Shown: in pieces, positions 7,511 through 13,860 of the stretch | Position numbering within the stretch: the first letter of the stretch is position 1 | Layout: each line of letters begins with the position of its first letter | From: Deltaproteobacteria bacterium | GTDB taxonomy: Bacteria; Desulfobacterota; Desulfobulbia; Desulfobulbales; VMSU01 | Reading direction: 5' to 3' | Assembly: GCA_024274995.1 (NCBI GenBank) | Contig: JAJSAA010000211.1 | Span: forward strand, 1 to 15,251 | DNA: 15,251 bases | Notes under the pieces: model-generated | Seen by the model: only the letters and a program-made list of their open reading frames with translations | Told to the model about the DNA's origin: nothing | The model's database searches: none | Program-made: the position numbers and the translations under genes

Positions 7511-7873
7511 GTGGCGGAAAATAAACGGCAGTATCCAAGGTTTGAATCCTTGAATTTATCTTATATTTGTCTTGATGAAAATGGTACTCTGGTTCGTCAA
7601 AGTATGGGGCGCACCCTGAATGTCTCGCAATCTGGGATATGCCTTGAGACCTGTTTCGAAATTGACTCTAAGTTTATGTTGAGCATGACTTTGGCTCTTG
7701 AGGAGGATTTGGTTGATATTCGCGGTCGAATTATTTATTGTCGGCCCGGTAGCAAGGAAAACTTTGAGACCGGGGTAGAGTTTGTGAAGATGGATGATAA
7801 AAGCCGTTTGGTTTTAGAGAAGTTTATCCGCCTGTTTAAAGAGTATGAGATGGAGCGGGAAAATAACGGCTGA
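7511..7873 (+). CDS. Single-domain PilZ protein, probable c-di-GMP receptor
   Basis: A small cytoplasmic protein of 120 residues consisting almost entirely of a PilZ domain. The two c-di-GMP-binding signatures are intact: RQYPR at 6-10 (RxxxR) and NVSQSG at about 37-42 (D/NxSxxG). A GVEF segment near residue 92 fits the end of the beta barrel, and a charged helix closes the protein. Such proteins bind cyclic di-GMP and relay it to motility, exopolysaccharide or transcription targets, but the partner cannot be told from this context. I chose the GTG at 7511 because TGAGGG at 7498-7503 lies seven bases upstream. A GTG at 7490 in frame lacks a ribosome binding site. The gene stands alone, facing the convergent ABC-F gene 46 bases away. 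Confidence 0.85.
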   Translation: MAENKRQYPRFESLNLSYICLDENGTLVRQSMGRTLNVSQSGICLETCFEIDSKFMLSMTLALEEDLVDIRGRIIYCRPGSKENFETGVEFVKMDDKSRLVLEKFIRLFKEYEMERENNG

Positions 7874-7919
7874 CCATCCACCTCATCTTTAATCTTTAGT
7901 TGCACCTCACCACCTGACT

Positions 7920-9878
7920 CTATGGGGCCGCCGCCGACTCTGCCTCTATATGGTCAATGGCCTCCTGCACCTCTTCCCATTGGGGATATATACTCTCTAA
8001 TCGTTTGGTAATGTCTTGATATTCCTTGCTTTTGTCGGTAAAGGCCTCCTGGTCCTGATAAAGTTCCGGATCGGCCAGTGCCTGTTCAAGACTGTCCTTC
8101 TCATTTTCCAGGGCTTCAATATCCTGTTCAAAATCAGCCAGTTTTTTCTTCAGGGGCTTGAGACGATGGGCTGCCGCCGCCCTGGCAGCGGCCTTCGCCT
8201 TACGAGCCTCCTTGTTTCTCGTTGCCTTGGGAGGGGCCGTTTTTTGTGATTCGCCCGTTTGTTTATCCGTTCCTGAGCGGGTTTTTTCGAGATAATAACT
8301 AATGTTTCCCTCGTACATGGCGGCCTGGCCGTTTTTAATCTCTAAAACCTTATTGACAAAGCCGTCTAAGAAAAAACGATTATGGGAAACCACGATAATG
8401 GAGCCATCATACTGTTTCATGGCCTCTTGGAGAATATCCTGCGACATCATATCCAAGTGATTGGTAGGCTCGTCCATAATTAGCAAATTAGCGGGCGACA
8501 TAATCATTCTGGCCAGCGCCAGCCGGCTCTTTTCACCGCCCGAAAGAACCATTACTTTTTTATCTACCTCATCCCCTCTGAACAGGAAGGTTCCCAGTAG
8601 TGAACGAATGGAGGTAACTGTCTGCTCAACGTCAACCTGTTCCATGGTCTGCATGACTGTCAGGTCAGGGGCCAGTTCCTGGGCCTGGTGCTGGCCGAAA
8701 TATGAAATACGGCAATTATGGCCCGGCTGTATTATTCCCGAGGCGGGGGTAATATGCCCGGCAATAATCTTGACCAGGGTGGATTTGCCTGCTCCGTTGG
8801 CTCCGACCACCGCTACTTTGTCGCCGCGGTTGACCTCGAGATTAAGACCTTTAAAGACCTGCTTGTCAGCGTAATTCATGGCCAGGTTCTCGACTGTAAC
8901 TGACATTCGGCCGCTGCTGATGGCGGGCGGAAAGCGGAAAGATATTCGATTCTCACTATCTTCAAGCTCCAGGATATCAAGGCGTGATATTTGCTTGAGC
9001 CGGCTCTGAACCTGTTTGGCTTTGGTGGACTTGGCCCTGAACCTGGTTACAAAACGCATGGTTTGTTGAATCTTGGCCTGCTGGTTATTGTAGGCCGCCC
9101 GTTGAACCGCCATTCTTTCGGCCTTCTCGGTGATATAATAGCTGTAATTCCCCTTGTAAACCGTCAGCCGTCCCAGACTGAGTTCCCAAGTCACATTGGT
9201 TAAATTATCTAGAAAGGCCCGGTCGTGGGAGATGATAATCATGGCCCCCTGGTATGATTTTAGAAAATCCTCCAGCCAGGTCAGTGATTCTATATCAAGA
9301 TGATTAGTGGGTTCGTCCAAAAAAACAAAAGAGGGGTGGGTGAGAAGAATCTTGGCCAGCATAATGCGCATCTGCCAGCCGCCGCTGAAGTCATCACAAT
9401 CACGGTTCATGTCCGAGCCGGAAAAGCCAAGTCCGCTTAAAACCTTCTCAATTTTGCCCTCGATATGAAAAAAATCGGAGCTGTCAAGCTGCATCTGTAA
9501 CTCACCCTGCTGCTGGAGAAGGTCAGAAAAACCCGGACTGCTGGGGTCAGTGGCGCTTAATTGATTATTAACCTCATCAAGCTCACTCTGGATTTTTAGG
9601 AGATGGGCAAAGGCCGTTTCCGCCTCCTGGCGCAGAGTTCGGCCGGGAGCGAAGCCTTCAAATTCCTGGGGCAGATAGCCGAGGGTGGACTTTTTAGACT
9701 TACTTATGACCCCGAAATCAGTTTCCTGGTATCCGGCCATCATTTTCAGTAGGGTGGATTTGCCGGTGCCGTTAACCCCCACCAGGCCAACTCTGTCCTG
9801 ACCGTTCAAACGGACGGAGATGTCCTTAAAGAGGTATTTATCACCGTATTGGAGATTGAGACTGTTAACCTGTAACAT
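7920..9878 (-). CDS. ABC-F family ATPase (Uup/YheS-like)
   Basis: A soluble protein of 652 residues with two ATP-binding cassettes and no membrane segment, the layout of ABC-F translation factors that act on the ribosome. Cassette 1 has Walker A GVNGTGKST (34-42), signature FSGGW (164-168) and FLDEPTNHLD (186-195). Cassette 2 has GANGAGKST (359-367), LSGGEK (445-450) and MDEPTNHLD (468-476). The interdomain linker carries RFRAKSTKAKQVQSR (279-293), the P-site tRNA interaction motif region. The C-terminus is a lysine- and alanine-rich stretch (about 550-575) followed by a coiled coil (about 575-648), as in Uup and YheS. The glutamates after both Walker B strands are intact. No strong Shine-Dalgarno sequence precedes the ATG. 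Housekeeping translation factor is more likely than an antibiotic-resistance protein, but this is inference. Confidence 0.93.
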   Translation of the reverse strand: MLQVNSLNLQYGDKYLFKDISVRLNGQDRVGLVGVNGTGKSTLLKMMAGYQETDFGVISKSKKSTLGYLPQEFEGFAPGRTLRQEAETAFAHLLKIQSELDEVNNQLSATDPSSPGFSDLLQQQGELQMQLDSSDFFHIEGKIEKVLSGLGFSGSDMNRDCDDFSGGWQMRIMLAKILLTHPSFVFLDEPTNHLDIESLTWLEDFLKSYQGAMIIISHDRAFLDNLTNVTWELSLGRLTVYKGNYSYYITEKAERMAVQRAAYNNQQAKIQQTMRFVTRFRAKSTKAKQVQSRLKQISRLDILELEDSENRISFRFPPAISSGRMSVTVENLAMNYADKQVFKGLNLEVNRGDKVAVVGANGAGKSTLVKIIAGHITPASGIIQPGHNCRISYFGQHQAQELAPDLTVMQTMEQVDVEQTVTSIRSLLGTFLFRGDEVDKKVMVLSGGEKSRLALARMIMSPANLLIMDEPTNHLDMMSQDILQEAMKQYDGSIIVVSHNRFFLDGFVNKVLEIKNGQAAMYEGNISYYLEKTRSGTDKQTGESQKTAPPKATRNKEARKAKAAARAAAAHRLKPLKKKLADFEQDIEALENEKDSLEQALADPELYQDQEAFTDKSKEYQDITKRLESIYPQWEEVQEAIDHIEAESAAAP

Positions 9879-9952
9879 ATTTTAAGAGTAGTGGTTGTAA
9901 AAGAAAGCCGCTTAGTGGTTAGAACTTATAAGGGGGAATAAAATTGGAAAAA

Positions 9953-10318
9953 TTATGATAGTATCTCATTTACAGCGGTAAGCAGAGCCTCCTTGGAGAC
10001 CGGTTTGGTTAGACTTTTTTTAACGCCAATGGTGCAGGCCAGGTGTAGATAACGTTCAGCCTCGATAACTCCGCCGCCGGAAACGGCAATAATCCGAGTC
10101 TCGGGGAATACCTCATCTAATTCCATGATCATCTTAAGGCCGTCTTTAACCGGCATCAGCATATCAGTGATTATCAGGTCGAACGAATTATTCCGGCATA
10201 ACTCCAGACCTTCCTGACCGTTCTCAGCGCCTACAACCACATGTCCTTCTACTGTAAGGATCTTGGTAAATACCTTTCTTATTGCCGGGTCGTCATCTAC
10301 TAAGAGGATGTGTGCCAA
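9953..10318 (-). CDS. Single-domain response regulator (CheY/Spo0F-like receiver)
   Basis: A receiver domain of 121 residues without an output domain. The acidic cluster is D8-D9-D10, the phosphoacceptor is D52 (IITDMLMP), the switch serine is S80 and the conserved lysine is K105 (LTKP), so phosphorylation should work. The Spo0F/CheY-like form could act by protein contact in chemotaxis, a phosphorelay or second-messenger control. No histidine kinase gene is within the window, so it is an orphan. The start is TTG at 10316-10318. It is supported by AAGG (CCTT on the + strand at 10326-10329) seven bases upstream and by the standard receiver start MAHILLVDDD. It is 74 bases upstream of the ABC-F gene on the same strand, and repeat copy D lies in its upstream spacer. 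Confidence 0.92.
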   Translation of the reverse strand: MAHILLVDDDPAIRKVFTKILTVEGHVVVGAENGQEGLELCRNNSFDLIITDMLMPVKDGLKMIMELDEVFPETRIIAVSGGGVIEAERYLHLACTIGVKKSLTKPVSKEALLTAVNEILS

Positions 10319-10404
10319 TTGTCTACCTTGTTAAAGCTGTTGAAGAATGAATTACGAAAAATAACATAAAAAGACTTTAAATCCCACATTTAGTTAAAAC
10401 TAAT

Positions 10405-10457
10405 GTAACTGCTCAGGAAAGCGCAGACTCCAGGATGGAGTACAGCTGAGCAGTCAG
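10405..10457. repeat. Intergenic repeat family, copy D (53 bases)
   Basis: GTAACTGCTCAG (10405-10416) pairs with CTGAGCAGTCAG (10446-10457) over nine consecutive positions, from A10408 with T10454 to G10416 with C10446. The inner hairpin CTCC-AGGAT-GGAG is at 10428-10440. It is a gap-free homologue of copy C. It begins three bases beyond the MOSC stop codon, where it may also serve as the 3' end of that transcript. A second imperfect inverted repeat (10386-10406) abuts it. Confidence 0.75.
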
Positions 10458-10460
10458 CCG

Positions 10461-10895
10461 TTATTTTATAAAAAGTTCGTCGCCGGTCTTGAGAACTCCG
10501 GGTTTAATAACTTTGGCGAAGATCCCCTCTTTGGGCATTATGCAGTCGCCAACCTTTTTGGCGATGTTGCATTTATCATGGCACTTTTTACCAATCTGGG
10601 TGACCTCCAGTTCGATCTCTCCAGATTGCAGTCTGGTGCCGATTGGCAGGGTTGGCAGGTCAATCCCGCTGGTGGTAATGTTTTCAGCAAAGGAGCCGGG
10701 CGGCAGGTCGAGATCGCTTTTGGCGGCCAGCATCTTGTTGATACTCTCAATGCCGAGGAGGCTGATTTGGCGGTGCCAGTTTCTGGCATGGGCATCACCG
10801 ATGATCCCATGATCAACCTTTAAGGTAACCTCAGAGACGGGCTTTTTCTCCATTCCCTTACTGAGGCTGATATTTAAAGAGACAATTGTTGCCAT
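10461..10895 (-). CDS. MOSC-domain protein
   Basis: A stand-alone MOSC domain of 144 residues, related to the C-terminal domain of molybdenum cofactor sulfurase. Such domains are thought to bind sulfur or selenium on a conserved cysteine and to serve metal-sulfur cofactor chemistry. Visible support is the GIIGDAHARNWHRQISLL segment (30-47), GSFAENITTSGIDL (67-80), the conserved cysteine C105 in TQIGKKCHDKC and the closing GIFAKVI (124-130). A second cysteine, C109, four residues on, is typical of small stand-alone members. AAGGAG lies seven bases before the ATG, a good ribosome binding site. The neighbour upstream is cysK, but the 229-base gap with repeat copy E argues against simple cotranscription. 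Its substrate is unknown. Confidence 0.85.
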   Translation of the reverse strand: MATIVSLNISLSKGMEKKPVSEVTLKVDHGIIGDAHARNWHRQISLLGIESINKMLAAKSDLDLPPGSFAENITTSGIDLPTLPIGTRLQSGEIELEVTQIGKKCHDKCNIAKKVGDCIMPKEGIFAKVIKPGVLKTGDELFIK

Positions 10896-10922
10896 TATTT
10901 AACTCCTTGGCAGTGATTTAAT

Positions 10923-11045
10923 ATAACTATTTAGTGAGGATAGAGAATTACCCCTAACTCGTAGCCGTAACTGCTTAGATTAGTTGCAGCTAAACAGTTA
11001 CAGCTCAGCGTTTAGGGCAATTTACAGTCACACCTAAGTAGTTAC
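10923..11045 (-). repeat. Intergenic repeat family, copy E (compound, about 123 bases)
   Basis: Two nested inverted pairs are visible. The outer pair is TAACTATTTAG (10924-10934) with CTAAGTAGTTA (11034-11044), 11 pairs including one G-U. The inner pair is GTAACTGCTTAG (10967-10978) with CTAAACAGTTAC (10990-11001), 11 of 12. The inner left arm could instead pair with 11034-11045 over all 12 positions with one G-U. Read on the - strand the last 50 bases match copy A. In that orientation it lies in the leader of the MOSC gene. Confidence 0.65.
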
Positions 11046-11124
11046 GATATTATGCAGATTAATGCAATAGCACATTGTGGTCTGTTGCGGGGGCATGTCC
11101 TGCCTGACTTACAGAATTTCAGAA

Positions 11125-12045
11125 TTAATCTGTAAAAAGCGGAGTGCTGAGATAGCGCTCCCCGGTATCAGGGAGGATAACCACAAGAGTTTTGGTCTTA
11201 TTTTCCGGCCGGGCGGCTATTTCAAGAGCGGCAAAGACAGCGGCTCCGGATGATATACCACAAAGGATGCCCTCTGTGGTGCTTAATGAGCGTGCCGTAC
11301 GCATGGCCTCCTCGTTACTGACCTGAAAGACCTCATCAATGATGGCGGTATTTAAAACTTTGGGAACAAAACCGGCACCAATACCCTGAATTTTGTGGGG
11401 CCCTGGTTGACCGCCGCTTAATACCGGTGAATCCCTGGGTTCAACCGCGATTATCTTGAGATTGGGATTTTTATCCTTTAAAAGCTCGCCCGCTCCGGTA
11501 ATTGTACCTCCGGTTCCCACCCCGACAATAAATATGTCCACCTGACCTGCGGTATCCTGCCAGATTTCGGGGCCGGTGGTACGACGGTGAATCTCCGGGT
11601 TGGCGGGATTAGTGAATTGGCCCGGAATAAAGGAATTCTGTATTTCAGCCCCAAGCTGAACCGCCTTGTTAATTGCTCCATTCATGCCCTCGGCTCCGGG
11701 GGTTAGAACCAGTTCAGCGCCGAGATGGCCCAGGAGGCGGCGACGTTCGATACTCATGGTGTCGGGCATAGTCAGGATCAAACGCAGACCCTTGGCGGCG
11801 CAGACTGAGGCTAGAGCAATACCCGTATTGCCGCTGGTGGCCTCAATGATTACGGTCTGGGCAGAAATTTCCCCGGCCGCCTCGGCTGTGGCGATCATCG
11901 CCTGGCCGATGCGATCCTTGACACTGCCCAGGGGGTTACGGGATTCAAGTTTGGCCAGAATGAGGGCTGGGCCTGGGTTGAGACGGTTTAAGCGGACAAG
12001 GGGGGTGCGGCCAATAGTTTCGGTGAGGTTGTTATAGGTACTCAT
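11125..12045 (-). CDS. cysK: Cysteine synthase (O-acetylserine sulfhydrylase)
   Basis: PLP-dependent enzyme that makes cysteine from O-acetylserine and sulfide. The 306-residue length fits the family. The PLP lysine is K43 in NPLGSVKDR, the asparagine loop is TSGNTG (70-75), the phosphate-binding glycine loop is GTGGTITG (177-184) and the pyridine-contacting serine is in GISSGAA (263-269). AAGGAG is five bases before the ATG, and the conserved cys box (12052-12069) covers that site. The serine acetyltransferase gene ends 55 bases upstream on the same strand, so both steps of cysteine synthesis are probably one transcript. CysK and CysM cannot be separated with full certainty by eye, but the sequence reads like CysK. 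Confidence 0.95.
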   Translation of the reverse strand: MSTYNNLTETIGRTPLVRLNRLNPGPALILAKLESRNPLGSVKDRIGQAMIATAEAAGEISAQTVIIEATSGNTGIALASVCAAKGLRLILTMPDTMSIERRRLLGHLGAELVLTPGAEGMNGAINKAVQLGAEIQNSFIPGQFTNPANPEIHRRTTGPEIWQDTAGQVDIFIVGVGTGGTITGAGELLKDKNPNLKIIAVEPRDSPVLSGGQPGPHKIQGIGAGFVPKVLNTAIIDEVFQVSNEEAMRTARSLSTTEGILCGISSGAAVFAALEIAARPENKTKTLVVILPDTGERYLSTPLFTD

Positions 12046-12051
12046 AGCTGC

Positions 12052-12069
12052 TCCTTGCGTGGGATGATA
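12052..12069 (-). promoter_or_regulatory. cys box 1, over the cysK ribosome binding site
   Basis: On the coding strand this reads TATCATCCCA, three variable bases, AAGGA. The same 15 fixed bases at the same spacing recur before cysE at 13080-13097. The AAGGA is the Shine-Dalgarno core, so a factor or RNA pairing that uses the box could control translation. The function is inferred only. Confidence 0.5.
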
Positions 12070-12100
12070 AAAAAATAGTCAATTATGCTGGATGTCTAAA

Positions 12101-13066
12101 TTATTTGGTAGCTTTTCTGTCGCGGCCAAGGAAGGCTAACTCCGGGCGTTTCAGCAGAACCTTGGTTTCTGGCTCAACACTCTCCGTGAGCCAGATATTA
12201 CCGCCAATTACGGCTCGGGTACCGATGGTGGTTTCACCGCCTAATATGGTGGTGTTGGCATAGATAATCACATCGTCCTCAATGGTTGGGTGGCGTTTGT
12301 GGTCGCGGTAGCGTTCTCCAGCATCCTGTGGCAGGGAGAGGGCACCCAGGGTTACCCCTTGATAGAGGCGCACCCGGCTGCCTATTTTAGTGGTCTCGCC
12401 AATGACCACCCCTGTGCCGTGATCAATAAAAAAACTGCCGCCAATGGAGGCGCCGGGATGAATATCAATGCCCGTCAGGCTGTGAGCGTGTTCGGTCATG
12501 ATGCGGGGGATGATGGGCACCCCAAGCTTTAAAAGGACGTGGGCCATCCGGTAAACATTGATGGCCAGCAGGCCGGGATAACTGAAAATAACCTCATCGG
12601 CCCCCTTGGCCGCCGGATCGCCATCTAAGGCGGCCTGGATGTCAGATGTAAGCATCGCCTCCATTTCAGGCAGAGTCTCAATGAAGCGCAGGGCTATTTC
12701 ATGGCCCTTGGGCCTGCAGGACGAACAGGGCAGATTGCGCCGCACACAGTCATGCTGGAGGGCGAGAACTATCTGCTGGCTTAAATCGGCATAAAGTTCC
12801 GTGGTCTCCTGGCCTAAGAAATAGGCCAGATTAGACTTTTTGAGCTTGGTGCTGGTGAAGTAGCCGGGAAATAGAAGGCTGCGGGCCTTGTGAATTATTC
12901 CGACCACGGCCTCATGGGAGGGCATGGGTGTTGGTTCAAGATGCTCAAAACCCTCCTTGGTATTCCAAAAAGTCAGCAGGTTGTTCACGACCTCGGGAAT
13001 CTGGTCGTAGAAGGTGCTGATCTGACTTTCTTCATCAACGCACTTGATTGTAGTTATTGGTTTCAT
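12101..13066 (-). CDS. cysE: Serine O-acetyltransferase, long form with N-terminal extension
   Basis: Makes O-acetylserine from serine and acetyl-CoA, the substrate for CysK. The 321-residue protein is longer than Escherichia coli CysE (273). A helical N-terminal region (about 1-190) is followed by the left-handed beta-helix with hexapeptide repeats (about 195-300). Catalytic residues by comparison are D201 in GIDIHPGA and H216 in IDHGTGVVIGET. The N-terminal part has a cysteine cluster, C107, C114 and C117 (PCSSC). The segment after VTLG is longer than in E. coli (PQDAGERYRDHKRHP). The C-terminus ends in KATK, so the terminal isoleucine that normally inserts into the CysK active site is absent. 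The AAGGA before the ATG is 13 bases away, rather far, and lies in a conserved box. cysK follows 55 bases downstream. Confidence 0.92.
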   Translation of the reverse strand: MKPITTIKCVDEESQISTFYDQIPEVVNNLLTFWNTKEGFEHLEPTPMPSHEAVVGIIHKARSLLFPGYFTSTKLKKSNLAYFLGQETTELYADLSQQIVLALQHDCVRRNLPCSSCRPKGHEIALRFIETLPEMEAMLTSDIQAALDGDPAAKGADEVIFSYPGLLAINVYRMAHVLLKLGVPIIPRIMTEHAHSLTGIDIHPGASIGGSFFIDHGTGVVIGETTKIGSRVRLYQGVTLGALSLPQDAGERYRDHKRHPTIEDDVIIYANTTILGGETTIGTRAVIGGNIWLTESVEPETKVLLKRPELAFLGRDRKATK

Positions 13067-13079
13067 AATTAAAATCCGA

Positions 13080-13097
13080 TCCTTCTATGGGATGATA
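13080..13097 (-). promoter_or_regulatory. cys box 2, upstream of cysE
   Basis: Same pattern as at 12052-12069: TATCATCCCA, three bases, AAGGA on the coding strand. The AAGGA here is 13 bases from the ATG, further than optimal, which suggests that the box is retained for more than ribosome binding. Confidence 0.5.
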
Positions 13098-13211
13098 CGG
13101 GTAAAATTTTACGAATTTTCTGTATGCCCCTATTCTCTGTGGTGAAATGAATCAGCAGTATCTGGTTAGAGTTTTGGTAAGCACTCAACAAACCACACTC
13201 TTGACTTTATA

Positions 13212-13225
13212 ACATTGCGAAATGT
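13212..13225. promoter_or_regulatory. Short inverted repeat upstream of cysE, possible operator
   Basis: ACATT-GCGA-AATGT is a perfect 5-4-5 inverted repeat in the 197-base spacer between metW and cysE. On the - strand it overlaps TTATAA, a possible -10-like hexamer. No matching -35 was found at good spacing, so the promoter itself is unresolved. Confidence 0.25.
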
Positions 13226-13263
13226 AAGCCTTGCAGATTGTTTCAGGCCAACCTCCTCCAATC

Positions 13264-13860
13264 TCAATGGCCGATTAAAAATATACCATAGGTGGCCCGG
13301 AGATTAGGCAGTAAACGAATAACCCGGCCATGCAGGTCTTCATTCTGGGTATTAATCCCCGTTTCTTTGATAATCTTAAAGCCGGTTTTTTGGACAAATT
13401 CACGAAAATCTCTCAGGGTAATTACCCTGATATTCGGAGTGTTATACCATTTGTATGGCAACTGACTGGTGGTGGGAGTCCGGCCCTGAAAAAAGATCTG
13501 CATCCGGCACAACCAATGACTGAAATTTGGGAAACTCACCACTATGTGGCGGCCCACGCGCAGTAATTCTTTCAGCAGGGCCTCCGGTTCATAGACCTGC
13601 TGCAGGGTACGGCTCAGAATAACATAGTCAAAGGTGTTATCGGCGTAATCCAAGACCTCTTCGTTAATATCTCCCTGAATAACCGAGATCCCCCGCTCAA
13701 TACAACGGGCGATATTGGCCTCCTCAAAATCAATACCAGTACCCCTTACTTCCTTGTTCTGTACCAGGAAATACAATAAATCCCCGCTGCCGCAGCCCAG
13801 ATCAAGTACCCTGGTGCCGGGCTCTATCCAGGAGGCGATTATCTCGAGATCAAAGCGCAT
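13264..13860 (-). CDS. metW: MetW-like methyltransferase-fold protein of methionine synthesis
   Basis: The 198-residue protein has a class I SAM-methyltransferase fold. Motif I is RVLDLGCGSGDLL (17-29), followed by an acidic strand end at GTGIDFEEA and by DYVILSRTLQQVYEP, characteristic of MetW. FPNFSHWLCR and LPYKWYNTPNIR are further MetW landmarks. MetW supports homoserine acylation by MetX in several proteobacteria (known), and here the genes are adjacent in the usual order. The ATG at 13858-13860 overlaps the metX 3' end by 11 bases, so translation is probably coupled. A terminator is not obvious after its TGA, although GGCCA/TGGCC pairing is possible there. Confidence 0.93.
   Translation of the reverse strand: MRFDLEIIASWIEPGTRVLDLGCGSGDLLYFLVQNKEVRGTGIDFEEANIARCIERGISVIQGDINEEVLDYADNTFDYVILSRTLQQVYEPEALLKELLRVGRHIVVSFPNFSHWLCRMQIFFQGRTPTTSQLPYKWYNTPNIRVITLRDFREFVQKTGFKIIKETGINTQNEDLHGRVIRLLPNLRATYGIFLIGH

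Noticed and set aside
7874..7919. Bidirectional terminator between the convergent PilZ and ABC-F genes
   Set aside because: No inverted repeat of useful length is visible in these 46 bases; termination there may depend on Rho.
10923..11045. Integron attC recombination sites as explanation for the intergenic hairpins
   Set aside because: The arms do not fit the RYYYAAC / GTTRRRY core pair, there is no integrase, and the flanking genes are housekeeping genes with conserved order, not cassettes.
13067..13263. Riboswitch or T-box leader upstream of cysE
   Set aside because: Only a short inverted repeat and weak promoter-like hexamers are visible; I do not see a T-box sequence or a known SAM riboswitch core.
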